Below are positions 47,221-56,774 of a stretch of DNA of 64,000 nt, one piece after another. The DNA comes from an uncultured Solirubrobacterales bacterium. GTDB taxonomy: Bacteria; Actinomycetota; Thermoleophilia; Solirubrobacterales; 70-9. The notes under the pieces are model-generated. The model was not told the DNA's origin. It saw only the letters and a program-made list of their open reading frames with translations, and did no database searches. A program made the position numbers and the translations under genes. Each line of letters starts with the position of its first letter. Position 1 is the first letter of the stretch. The stretch covers positions 172,129-236,128 of the forward strand of contig CAJAIJ010000057.1 of the NCBI GenBank assembly GCA_903939845.1. The letters run 5' to 3'.

Positions 47221-48432
47221 ATGAAGGCACTCTTCTTCCCCTTCTGCCCCGGTCCGGGCCTCGCCCATGCCGGTGCCTGTCTCTCGGTGGCCGGCGAACT
47301 CGCTGCCCGAGGGAGCGAGGCCGTTCTGGCCTACGGGGGCACCCGACCCGATCTGGTCCGGGGGGGCGGCGTGAGGGTGATCGAGGCAGAGGAGATTCCG
47401 GTCGAGTGGGCAGGAGGTCACGGTCAGATGGACGGCTTCTACCCGGACGTCGAGACCCTGATCCGGTTCATCGAGCAGGACAGGGCCCTGATCGAGGAGG
47501 AGGCACCCGACGTCGTCGTGATCGACATGCGCATGCCCTCCGCAGTTGCGGCCGAGCTCGCCGGTGTCCCTACCGTGACGATCAACCATTTCCTTCCCTT
47601 TACCGGCCACACGACGCTCACCTCCTGGCGCAGGCGACTCTCGATGCTCCGTCACCCGCTGAGGATCGCGACCAGGCTCGGTTCGATCCTCGACCGGGAT
47701 CCGTTCCGGACCGCAGCCCTCCAGCAACGGTTCGACGGGGCACGTGAGGAACTCGGTCTGCCACCGAAGGACGGCCTGCCGATCACGGGACCATGCACCG
47801 CCTTCACCACTACGCCCTTCCTCGATCCGCCAACGGGTCCGCTGCCCGAAGGCTGGCACCTGGTCGGACCGGTCACCTGGTCTGCCTCCGGCGGTCCGGT
47901 GCCACCCGAGACCAGAGACCGTCCGCTCGTCTTCGTGAGTCAGGGAACGCTCGGCTCGAAGGCGGCGATCGAGGAGATAGCGCAGGGCCTGTCGGGCCTC
48001 GACGCAGAGATCGCGGTAGTGACGATGGGGGCGGCGGATCACGGGGAGATCGAGTCGCTCGGGGAGGGCATCACGGCCCTGGACTTCGTGGACAACGACA
48101 TCTGGCTGGAAGCCGCCGACGTAGCCGTCCTGCACGGCGGCCACATCACCATGTCCGCCGCAGCCCGGGCCGGGACCCCGGCCGTGGTGATCCCGGACGG
48201 GCGCGACCACTGGGCCTGGGCTGCGAAGACGACTCGCCTCGGGACCGGGATATCGCTCTACCGCCCGCTCCTGCCCGGCTCCGTCGGTCGTGCCGTGCGG
48301 AAGATCCTCACCGACCCTGGATACACCGAGAGGGCCGATGGGCTGGCCAGGAAGCTCGAGGGCTGGAGCGGCGAGGAGAAGACCGCAGACCTGATCGAAG
48401 GGGTTGCGGCCGAGCCTGAACTCGGTATTTGA
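47221..48432 (+). CDS. MGT/UGT-like glycosyltransferase
   Basis: FPFCPGPGLAHAGACLSVAGELAARGSEAVLAYGG; PLVFVSQGTLGSKAAIEEI; ADVAVLHGGHITMSAAARAGTPAVVIP. Confidence 0.83.
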   Translation: MKALFFPFCPGPGLAHAGACLSVAGELAARGSEAVLAYGGTRPDLVRGGGVRVIEAEEIPVEWAGGHGQMDGFYPDVETLIRFIEQDRALIEEEAPDVVVIDMRMPSAVAAELAGVPTVTINHFLPFTGHTTLTSWRRRLSMLRHPLRIATRLGSILDRDPFRTAALQQRFDGAREELGLPPKDGLPITGPCTAFTTTPFLDPPTGPLPEGWHLVGPVTWSASGGPVPPETRDRPLVFVSQGTLGSKAAIEEIAQGLSGLDAEIAVVTMGAADHGEIESLGEGITALDFVDNDIWLEAADVAVLHGGHITMSAAARAGTPAVVIPDGRDHWAWAAKTTRLGTGISLYRPLLPGSVGRAVRKILTDPGYTERADGLARKLEGWSGEEKTADLIEGVAAEPELGI

Positions 48433-48541
48433 GAGAAGTCCGGCGCATGAACCAGCCGGAGGGCCATAGACTCGATCGACTGGTTCTACGGACGAGGAGC
48501 CAGCAACCTACGCAGATCTACGGTCCGACAGGGGGTCAGAG

Positions 48542-49960
48542 GTGAGATTCATTTCAGGCAAGAGCGCGGTCTCGATAGCCATCGCTATCGCAGCATCCCT
48601 CCTGTTGCCGGCCGTGTCCCTGTCCGCTACCCCCGACGACCGGCCCGGAGGATCGATCGTCCAGCTGGCCGGAAGGGACGGCTGCCTCGTCGACCGCTCG
48701 GTCGAGAAGACGGCCTGCACGAAGGTGAGGGCTTTGAAGACGCCCGGACCCTTCATGGGTTCGAGGGCGATCGCGATCAGCCCGAACGGCTCCAACCTCT
48801 ACGTCGCCTCTTCGGGCAGCAACGCGATCACGGTATTCCAGCGTGACACCAAGACGGGCCGGCTCACACAGCCGGCCGGCCAGAACGGCTGCGTCGCTGC
48901 CAAGGGGAACTACGGCTGCGCCGAGGCCTGGGGCCTCAGCGCCACTAACTCGCTCGCACTGAGCCCCGATGGCCAATTCCTCTACGCGAGCTCGCGCAAC
49001 AGCTCGACCGTCACCGCATTTCGCCGCGACCCCGACAACGGTTCGCTCAGGCAGATGGCCGGCTCGAGGGGATGCATCTCGGGCACCGGCGTCCCGGGCT
49101 GTGGCACCGCGAGGGGTCTGAACGGTCCCGACGTCGTCGCGGTCAGCTCGGATGGTCTGAATCTTTATGTCGGGTCGTTTACGGGCAGTGCGATCGCCGT
49201 GTTCCAGCGAGACCGGGCAAGCGGGAAGCTCTCACAGGCCACCGACGCGTCCGGCTGCGTCACCGCGGTCCCGACCACGAACTGCTCGACGGCCCTGGCC
49301 ATGTCTGCGATCGAGGGCCTCGCCGTCAGCGGTGACGGGGCTTCCGTCTTCGCGGCAGCCGCCGGCTCGAACGCCGTGCTCGCCTTCACCCGGAACCCGG
49401 TCGACGGTTCTCTGACCCAGGTCGGGGGCGGGCTCGGCTGCGTGACCTACGTGTCGCTCTCGGGATGCACGACGGGAAGAGAGGTGGAGGGGGCGAACGC
49501 CGTAGCCGTGAGCCCGGATGATGCCGACGTCTACGCGACATCGCTGATCAGCTCCAGCACCACCTCGTTCAGTCGCTCGCTCACCACGGGCGGAATCCAA
49601 CAGCTCGGCGGTGCGCTCGGGTGCACGGTCTGGCTCGGAGCCGACGGCTGCTACCCCGCGAGGGCCATGCGTTCGCCGGAGGGCATCGCGTTTTCGCCGG
49701 ACGGCCTCAACGCATATATCTCGGCCTACGGCTCCGGCGGAGTAACCGTCCTGAACCGGAACCCGTCCACTGGCGGGCTGGTGCAGAAGCGGTCCCCCTG
49801 GGGCTGCGTCACCTCGTCCTCGACCGACGGCTGTGCCAACGGGAGGGCTCTGGCCGGAGCGGGAGCCGTGGCGGTGAGTGCCAACGGCCGGTCCGTCTAT
49901 GCGACTGCGGCGAATGCCAATGCGATCACCATCTTTGAACGAAAGCAGAACGGAAGGTAA
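48542..49960 (+). CDS. Secreted seven-bladed beta-propeller (lactonase-like) protein
   Basis: GTG start, signal peptide, repeated AVAVSPDGLNLYVASSGSNAITVFQRD blades; one Cys pair per blade. Confidence 0.82.
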   Translation: MRFISGKSAVSIAIAIAASLLLPAVSLSATPDDRPGGSIVQLAGRDGCLVDRSVEKTACTKVRALKTPGPFMGSRAIAISPNGSNLYVASSGSNAITVFQRDTKTGRLTQPAGQNGCVAAKGNYGCAEAWGLSATNSLALSPDGQFLYASSRNSSTVTAFRRDPDNGSLRQMAGSRGCISGTGVPGCGTARGLNGPDVVAVSSDGLNLYVGSFTGSAIAVFQRDRASGKLSQATDASGCVTAVPTTNCSTALAMSAIEGLAVSGDGASVFAAAAGSNAVLAFTRNPVDGSLTQVGGGLGCVTYVSLSGCTTGREVEGANAVAVSPDDADVYATSLISSSTTSFSRSLTTGGIQQLGGALGCTVWLGADGCYPARAMRSPEGIAFSPDGLNAYISAYGSGGVTVLNRNPSTGGLVQKRSPWGCVTSSSTDGCANGRALAGAGAVAVSANGRSVYATAANANAITIFERKQNGR

Positions 49961-49967
49961 GGGCATC

Positions 49968-51836
49968 ATGGGGAAACTGACCAGGCGAAACCTGCTGAAG
50001 AAGGCCGCGGTTGCGGCCCCCGGTGCGATGGCCGGTGGGGCGCTCCTCACCCAGGCCGCGAAGGCTGCCGAAAGGAGTCCGGCCGCCGGCAAGAACGTGG
50101 TGATCTTCATCACCGATCAGCAGCGGGCGACCCAGCACTTCCCGAAGGGATGGGAGGAGGAAAACCTCCCCGGCATGACCCGACTGAAGGAGAACGGGGT
50201 CACCTTCAACAGGGCCTTCGCCGCTGCCTGCATGTGTTCACCCTCGCGGGCCTCGATGCTCTCGGGTTACTTTCCGGCCCAGCACGGGGTCAAGTACACG
50301 CTCGAGGAGGACATGCCTTCCCCTCAGTATCCGCAGGTCGAATTCCCGACCAACCTCAAGAACGTCGGCACCACCATGGCCGCTGCCGGCTACGAGGTCG
50401 TCTACAAGGGCAAGTGGCACCTGAGCAAGCCCTCCAACGGATCGGACTTCGTTTCGTCGGACATCGAGCCCTACGGTTTCAACGCCTGGAACCCCCCGGA
50501 TGCCGGTGCCAACCAGGACATCGATCAGGAAGGTGGAGGTTCGGTCAACAACGACGGCCGCTACATGGATCAGGAGGGAGATGTCGAGGACGGCACCGAG
50601 GGCGTCCTCCAGTTCCTGACCGAGCGTGCCTCGACCACCCAGCCCTTCTGCCTGATCGTCTCGCTGGTCAACCCCCACGACGTCCTGCTCTACCCGAAGA
50701 ACTACATCAACGGCGGCTATGACGATTCATGGCTCGAGGGCGACATCGAGCCTCCCCGGACCGTCGACGAGGACATGTCCTCGAAGCCGACCGCCCAGCA
50801 GGACTTCCTCAAACAGTCGCAGTTGCTCGGGACCCTCAACACTCTTCAGGAGAAGCGGAACTACCTGAACTTCTACGGAAACCTGATGAAGCTGGTCGAC
50901 TCCTATCTGGTCGACGTGATGGACACGCTCGACACGCTCGGCCTGACCGACGACACCGTCGTGATCCGGACGGGCGACCACGGTGAGTTGGGCCTGGCCC
51001 ACGGCGGCATGCGCCAGAAGAACTTCAACGCCTACGAGGAATGCATACGGATACCGCTCATCTACTCGAACCCGGAGCTCTTCCCGGTGCCGAGGGAGAC
51101 CGACTCGATGGTCTCCCATGTGGACCTGCTGCCGACCCTGGCCGGCCTCTTCGATGTCCCTCCGGCAGGTCGGTCGCAGTGGCAGGGCAAGGACTACTCG
51201 GACCTCGTCCTCGGCCGCTCCAACAAGCCGGTCCAGGACTATGTCGCCTTCACCTACGACGATTTCCAGTCGGGCCAGAACTCTCCGCCCTACGTCCCGC
51301 CCCCCCAGCACCTCGTCGCCGTGCGCGAGACCAGATGGAAGATCGTCAAGTACTACGACGCCAAGCAGCGACTCCCCAACCAGTGGGAGCTCTACGACCT
51401 CCAGACGGACCCGAACGAGTCCAGGAACCTGGCCGCCCCGGGATACCGAAGGAGCGCAGCCGTCGAACAGGAATACCAGCGGCTCAGGAAGAAGCTGGCC
51501 CGGGTCGAACAGGAGCGCCTCCAGCCACTGCCCTACCAGGCCTTCAAGGTCCGATCGATGCGGATCGAGGGCAACAGGGCGATCAGCTCCATTCGTTATC
51601 CCGGCAGGGGAATCGTCAAGCAGCAGGCGACGGCCGAGATCGACGGCAGGAAGACCAACCTCGGCTCGGTCCAGAGGAACGTCCTCGTTGCCGGGACGGA
51701 ACCACTCACCCTCCAGCTGGATTCGACCAAGCTCAAGGCCGTAAAGGCTGCCGGCAAGGCCATCACGGTGACCACCGAGTTCCTGCCGAACGGCGGGACC
51801 GTCGTGACCGACTCCCGGCGCCTGAAGCCCTCCTGA
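49968..51836 (+). CDS. Tat-exported type I sulfatase
   Basis: MGKLTRRNLLKKAAVAAPGAMAGG Tat signal; NVVIFITDQQRA; CMCSPSRASMLSGYFPAQHG with formylglycine motif CSPSR; KGKWHLS. Confidence 0.93.
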   Translation: MGKLTRRNLLKKAAVAAPGAMAGGALLTQAAKAAERSPAAGKNVVIFITDQQRATQHFPKGWEEENLPGMTRLKENGVTFNRAFAAACMCSPSRASMLSGYFPAQHGVKYTLEEDMPSPQYPQVEFPTNLKNVGTTMAAAGYEVVYKGKWHLSKPSNGSDFVSSDIEPYGFNAWNPPDAGANQDIDQEGGGSVNNDGRYMDQEGDVEDGTEGVLQFLTERASTTQPFCLIVSLVNPHDVLLYPKNYINGGYDDSWLEGDIEPPRTVDEDMSSKPTAQQDFLKQSQLLGTLNTLQEKRNYLNFYGNLMKLVDSYLVDVMDTLDTLGLTDDTVVIRTGDHGELGLAHGGMRQKNFNAYEECIRIPLIYSNPELFPVPRETDSMVSHVDLLPTLAGLFDVPPAGRSQWQGKDYSDLVLGRSNKPVQDYVAFTYDDFQSGQNSPPYVPPPQHLVAVRETRWKIVKYYDAKQRLPNQWELYDLQTDPNESRNLAAPGYRRSAAVEQEYQRLRKKLARVEQERLQPLPYQAFKVRSMRIEGNRAISSIRYPGRGIVKQQATAEIDGRKTNLGSVQRNVLVAGTEPLTLQLDSTKLKAVKAAGKAITVTTEFLPNGGTVVTDSRRLKPS

Positions 51837-51876
51837 GTAGCCGGCAGTCTGGGTGGTCCGACGCCCCGTCGGCTAC
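51837..51876 (+). terminator. Possible terminator hairpin after sulfatase
   Basis: GTAGCCG (51837-51843) / CGGCTAC (51870-51876), 7-bp perfect stem; no U-tract. Confidence 0.3.
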
Positions 51877-51915
51877 CCTCCCGGCGATGATCGTGGATCG
51901 GGGCAGGGAACTTCG

Positions 51916-52998
51916 ATGAATGACCCGGGAGGACTGCCGACGACCCTCGCCGGGTTCGAGGCCGCCTACCGCCAGGCCCTCGAGGCCGGGCCGCTGGCCT
52001 ACTACTCGGGCGCTGCAGCCGACGAGCTCACACTCGGGGAGAACCGCGCCGCCTGGGACCGGATCAAGCTCTCGCCCCGGGTCATGATCGACGTTTCCGA
52101 GCGCGATCCCTCGGTCGAGATACTCGGTCGCAGGCACTCCCTGCCTCTGGCGATCGCGCCGACCGCCTACCACCGGATCGCTCACCCCGGAGGCGAAGAG
52201 GAAACGGCGACGGGTGCCGCTGCCGCCGACGTCACCTACACCCTCTCGACGCTTGCGACCTCGAGGCCGGCCCCGGTAGCCGAGGCCGCCCCGGACTCCG
52301 ACCGCTGGTTCCAGGTCTATGTATTCCGGGACCGCGCCGTGACCATGGATCTCGTCGCCGAAGCCGAGGAGAACGGCTTCGAGGCCCTCATGCTCACGGT
52401 CGACCTGCCGGTCCTCGGCAAGCGTGACCGGGAGATCGAAGACGAGTTCGTGGTCGGCGATGCCGGAACCGTCCCGGGCATTCAGGCGGCCGGCGGCAAG
52501 GGGCTGCTCTCGATGCAGGACACCGCCGACCTGATCGATCCCTCTCTCACCTGGGACGACGTGGCCGAGCTCTCGTCCGGGACCGACCTCCCGGTCCTGG
52601 TCAAGGGCGTACTCAGGGCCGACGACGCGAAGCTTGCGATCGAGCACGGTGCCGCCGGGGTCGTCGTGTCCAATCACGGCGGCCGCCAGCTCGACACGGT
52701 CCCGGCCACGGCAGAGGTGCTCGAGCCGATCGCCGAGGCGGTCGGCGACGGACCGACCGTGCTCGTCGACGGAGGGGTTCGGCGGGGAACCGATCTCGCC
52801 AAGGCCCTGATCCTCGGGGCCGATGCGGCCCTGGTCGGCCGTCCGGTGCTGTGGGGTCTCGCGACCGCAGGGGCGGCCGGGGTCGAGGCCGTGATCGGGA
52901 TCGTCGAGGACGAGTTCGACCGGGCCCTCGCCCTGCTCGGTGTTCCCCGGGCCGCCGCCCTCAAGGGTCAGACCGACCTGCTGTTCGATCGGAAATGA
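51916..52998 (+). CDS. FMN-dependent alpha-hydroxy-acid oxidase/dehydrogenase
   Basis: LPLAIAPTAYHRIAHPGGEEETATGAAAADVTYTLSTLAT; VLVKGVLRADDAKLAIEHGAAGVVVSNHGGRQLD. Confidence 0.9.
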   Translation: MNDPGGLPTTLAGFEAAYRQALEAGPLAYYSGAAADELTLGENRAAWDRIKLSPRVMIDVSERDPSVEILGRRHSLPLAIAPTAYHRIAHPGGEEETATGAAAADVTYTLSTLATSRPAPVAEAAPDSDRWFQVYVFRDRAVTMDLVAEAEENGFEALMLTVDLPVLGKRDREIEDEFVVGDAGTVPGIQAAGGKGLLSMQDTADLIDPSLTWDDVAELSSGTDLPVLVKGVLRADDAKLAIEHGAAGVVVSNHGGRQLDTVPATAEVLEPIAEAVGDGPTVLVDGGVRRGTDLAKALILGADAALVGRPVLWGLATAGAAGVEAVIGIVEDEFDRALALLGVPRAAALKGQTDLLFDRK

Positions 52999-54176
52999 CC
53001 ACCGACGAGAAGAAGATCGAGGAGACGCCGGCCCCCGACTGGGGCTTCATCCTGATCGGCCTTGCCGCCCTGCTGACCGCCCAGGCCGTCGCCTCGGCAC
53101 TCGGTCTGACCCCGGAGCGCACGATCGGGGCGCTCGAGGTCAAGAAGCTCGAGGCCGTTCTCGACGCGGTGCTGGCCCCGGACATCTCGGCCCAGCTGGT
53201 GACCTGGGCCGGTTACGGATCGGCCGGGATCTCCTGCCTGCTGGTCGTCTGGGCCGGGCTGATGGTGCCGAAGGAGAAGAGCCTCGTCACGTCCCTGATG
53301 GTCGGCCTGATCGTGATGGCCTCGCTGCTCTTGGCCTGGATCACCTCGGGGCAGGGATTCGCCGCCGGTCTCACGACCGGAGTCGTGATGTTCCTCAGCG
53401 CTCTGGCCGCCCGCCAGCAGGGAACCGTGAAGGCGGTCGGGGTTGCGATCGGGACCCTCTACTTCCTGTTCGCGATCCTCGGGATCGTCAGCGGCCTGTC
53501 GGGACCCGACGAGGCGTGGAGGATCGTCGAGTTGAGCGGTCTCGGGCTGCTGGTCGGGGTCGGGATCCTGATCTTCCTGCACCTGATCAACGTCCTGTCC
53601 GGCTACCGACTGATCCTGGCCCGCCAGCCGGCCCCGAAGGCTCCCGCCGAGAGCGCAGAGGCCACCCCCTCCTTCTTCGCCCGGGGTCCGGGTATGCGAT
53701 ACGCGATCGCCCGGGCGGCCCTGCTGGGAATAGGGATGGGCCTCTACCAGGCCGACCGCAACACCGACGTCTTCTGGGTGATGCTCGCGATCTGGGTCGT
53801 GCTGCAGCCGGTGGCGGCCGCGACATGGGAGAAGGCCCTGCGGCGGGGCCTCGGGATACTGGCCGGCTGTCTGGTAGTAGGGGTGCTAGCCCAGTTGATT
53901 TCCGGCGAAACCCTGATCTGGATCGCCTTCGGCCTGCTCTTCGTCGGCCTCGCCTACTACCGCAGGAGCTACCCGATCTACCAGGCCTGCATGAGCATGC
54001 TGGTGGTCGCCATCTACGGGGATCTGTCCGGAGAGGGGATCTTCCACTGGGCCCTGCTCAGGATCGGCGACAACGCGCTGGGGATAGTTCTGGCCCTGGC
54101 CACCGCCTACCTGGTCTTGCCGGACCGCCGTGGGCGGGACGAGAGCAAGTCCTCCCCGACCGCCACTCAGGGCTGA
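52995..54176 (+). CDS. FUSC-like integral membrane protein
   Basis: GMGLYQADRNTDVFWVMLAIWVVLQPVAAATWEKALRRGLGILAG. ATGA overlap with the oxidase; paralogue of 6007-7125. Confidence 0.75.
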   Translation: MTTDEKKIEETPAPDWGFILIGLAALLTAQAVASALGLTPERTIGALEVKKLEAVLDAVLAPDISAQLVTWAGYGSAGISCLLVVWAGLMVPKEKSLVTSLMVGLIVMASLLLAWITSGQGFAAGLTTGVVMFLSALAARQQGTVKAVGVAIGTLYFLFAILGIVSGLSGPDEAWRIVELSGLGLLVGVGILIFLHLINVLSGYRLILARQPAPKAPAESAEATPSFFARGPGMRYAIARAALLGIGMGLYQADRNTDVFWVMLAIWVVLQPVAAATWEKALRRGLGILAGCLVVGVLAQLISGETLIWIAFGLLFVGLAYYRRSYPIYQACMSMLVVAIYGDLSGEGIFHWALLRIGDNALGIVLALATAYLVLPDRRGRDESKSSPTATQG

Positions 54177-54181
54177 GTCGC

Positions 54182-54844
54182 TCACCCACCTGCAGGCGGG
54201 ACTTTCCCCCTGATCTCGGCGATCAATCGGTCGGCCAACTCCTGGAGCGACTCGTCCGGACGGGGCTGACCTCCCCGCGGGAGGAAGAACTCGACTATCA
54301 CCCGCGGCCTGCGGGGGAACTTCTTGACCATGTTCCCACCCTCGACCGCTGCCAGGATCACGGGCACTCCGGGGCAGGCCCGAACCAGTCTCGACACTCC
54401 CCTTCTGGCTCGGAGCTCCTCGCCCCGGGAGATGGTCCCCTCGGGGAAGATCGCGACGGCCTCGCCATGTTCCAGCGCCGTGACCGCCGCCGAGAGCGCT
54501 CCGTCATCACCGGCCCCGCGACGGATCGGGATCTGACCGGCCCGGTCGAGGATCGCGGCCAGGAATCGTGATTTCCAGAGCGTGTCTTTCGCGAGGAACC
54601 TGAGTGGCCGGTCCTTCCACATCATCGTCTCGATCAGGGCCAGGGGATCGAGCCAGGAGTCGTGGTTGGAGACGACGAGGACCGGGCCGCCCGCCGGTAC
54701 GACCTCCAGCCCGCGGACCTCGAGCCGCGCCCACCACTTGAGCCAGCCCAGCATTCCGCGGACTGCCTGGTAGAGCTCCCGGCCACCTTGAGGCGCTACC
54801 GGGCCTCCGTCCTCGCCTTCAGTGAGCGAAGACTCAGAGGCCAA
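54182..54844 (-). CDS. 1-acyl-sn-glycerol-3-phosphate acyltransferase (PlsC family)
   Basis: VVSNHDSWLDPLALI (HX4D), FPEGTISRGEELRARRGVSRL. Confidence 0.92.
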   Translation of the reverse strand: MASESSLTEGEDGGPVAPQGGRELYQAVRGMLGWLKWWARLEVRGLEVVPAGGPVLVVSNHDSWLDPLALIETMMWKDRPLRFLAKDTLWKSRFLAAILDRAGQIPIRRGAGDDGALSAAVTALEHGEAVAIFPEGTISRGEELRARRGVSRLVRACPGVPVILAAVEGGNMVKKFPRRPRVIVEFFLPRGGQPRPDESLQELADRLIAEIRGKVPPAGG

Positions 54845-54944
54845 TGGCTACCCGTCGAGTGATCACGGTGGAGTCGAATCTCATCGGCGGGAGACTACCG
54901 CTGCTACCTGCCGGTCCCCGGAGCCGACGAGAGCTACCGTGCGA

Positions 54945-56135
54945 TCAGTCTTCCGAGTCCCGACCGAACAGGTTCGAAGGGTCGAGGTCCGAGATCGCAT
55001 TCCGGCCGGTCAGCGCCAGGGCGACGTCGATGTCGGATCTCAGTCCCTCGAGCATCCTCGATACGGCCTCCTCGCCCCCGGCCGCGACCGCCCATGCCCA
55101 GGCACGGCCGATCAGGACCGCATCGGCACCGAGCGCGATCAGCTTGACCACGTCCAGCCCGGTCCGGACTCCGCCGTCGGCCAGGACTTCGACCCGGTCA
55201 CCGACGGCTTCGGCGATCTCCGGGAGGACCCGGGCGGTCGAGGGAACGGAGTCGAGCTGTCGGCCGCCGTGGTTCGAGACGATCACCCCGTCGGCCCCGG
55301 CCTCGGCAGCGCGACGGGCATCCTCGGGGTCGAGGATTCCCTTGACCACGAGAGGGCCTTTCCAGTGCTCACGGACCCAGGCGATGTCCTCCCAGGTGAC
55401 ACTCGGATCGAACTGGGAGTCGACCCACTCCTTGAAGTCGTCCGGCCTTCTCGCACCCGGGACGGCGTCCTCCAGGTTGCCGAAGGTGAGCGGCTTGCCC
55501 TTGACCGCGACATCGGCGATCCAGCCCGGGTGGGCGAGGAGGTCCAGCCCCCTCCGGACCCCGGCCCAACGGCCGTGGCCTTCCCCGACCATCGCGTTGC
55601 GGGTGTCGCGATGGCGGGCACCGACCACCGCGAGGTCCACGGTCAGGACCAGGACCGGTGATCCGACGGCCGAGGCTCTGGCGATCAGGTCCTCGGCGTA
55701 ACCACGATCCCTCATCACGTATAGCTGGAACCAGGGTGGCCTCGAGGTCGCACCGGCGACCTCCTCGATCCCGCAGATCGAGACCGTCGACTCGACGAAC
55801 GGAATCCCGGCCCCCTCTGCGGCCCTGGCAGCCTGGACCTCGGCCCTCCTGGCGAACATCCCGGCCAGCCCGACCGGCCCGAGTATCACCGGCATCGAGA
55901 GGTCCTGTCCCAGGATCCGGCACGACTGGTCCCGGACCGAGACGTCCCTCATCACGACCTGGTTGAGCAGGGTGTCCTCGAGGTCGGCGACGTTTGCCCG
56001 CATCGTCGCCTCCTCATAGGCGCCACCGTCGATGTAGTCGAACATCTGACGGGGCAGCCTTCGTCTCGCCAGCTCCCGGTAATCCCGGACAGTGGCGGGA
56101 GTCAGGTCCAGCGGCCTGTCCGGAGACCTCTTCAC
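54945..56135 (-). CDS. FMN-dependent alpha-hydroxy-acid oxidase (L-lactate dehydrogenase/LldD-like)
   Basis: MFDYIDGGAYEEATMRANVADLEDTLL; VVKGILDPEDARRAAEAGADGVIVSNHGGRQLDSVPST. Confidence 0.92.
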   Translation of the reverse strand: MKRSPDRPLDLTPATVRDYRELARRRLPRQMFDYIDGGAYEEATMRANVADLEDTLLNQVVMRDVSVRDQSCRILGQDLSMPVILGPVGLAGMFARRAEVQAARAAEGAGIPFVESTVSICGIEEVAGATSRPPWFQLYVMRDRGYAEDLIARASAVGSPVLVLTVDLAVVGARHRDTRNAMVGEGHGRWAGVRRGLDLLAHPGWIADVAVKGKPLTFGNLEDAVPGARRPDDFKEWVDSQFDPSVTWEDIAWVREHWKGPLVVKGILDPEDARRAAEAGADGVIVSNHGGRQLDSVPSTARVLPEIAEAVGDRVEVLADGGVRTGLDVVKLIALGADAVLIGRAWAWAVAAGGEEAVSRMLEGLRSDIDVALALTGRNAISDLDPSNLFGRDSED

Positions 56136-56181
56136 CGGGCCAAGGTATTACAGGTGGACCGGGCCGGTGCCCGGTGGCCGA

Positions 56182-56622
56182 CTATTCGGTCCGCTTGAAG
56201 GTTCCCGACTGGGCGACGTTCTCGATCCCGTCGGCCGACCCGGGATCGAGCGTGAAGGACTTGAGATAGACGAGTTCCATCTCATCGCCATCCACCTCGC
56301 CGAGGTAGTAGCCGTTGGCACCGGCCATCCAGAGGTCGTCCTCCTCCCCGCTGACTACCCCGGGAACCTTGGTCTTTACCGTGCCCTTCGCACCGGTCAC
56401 GGGAAACTCGATCGTCGCGGTGAAGGCGTTTCCGTCGACCTTCTCGATCGTGACCTCGATCGGATCCTGGGTGTCGTTGCGACCGGAGTCACCAATCAGG
56501 GTGTAGCCCGAGAAGGAGCCCTTCCAGGTCCCCGTGATGTCCTGCTCGTCTTCTCCACAGGCAGTGATCAGGAGAGTCGCTGCGGCGATTGCCAGTGTTG
56601 CGGTCAGGATCTTTGCGTTCAT
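56182..56622 (-). CDS. Small putative lipoprotein, unknown function
   Basis: MNAKILTATLAIAAATLLITACGEDEQDITGTWKGSFSG with lipobox LITAC. Confidence 0.75.
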   Translation of the reverse strand: MNAKILTATLAIAAATLLITACGEDEQDITGTWKGSFSGYTLIGDSGRNDTQDPIEVTIEKVDGNAFTATIEFPVTGAKGTVKTKVPGVVSGEEDDLWMAGANGYYLGEVDGDEMELVYLKSFTLDPGSADGIENVAQSGTFKRTE

Positions 56623-56774
56623 CGGAGCTCTCCCCGTGCGGATGTTCGACCGTAGTAGGCAGGCCGAGATGGATCTGGACCGCCGGGAATATATGGACGA
56701 CGGAAGACGGAGATCCGGCCGGACCCGTTCGACCGGGGCCACCCCGCAACTCTCCGAATGCGAGACTCCGGTTC

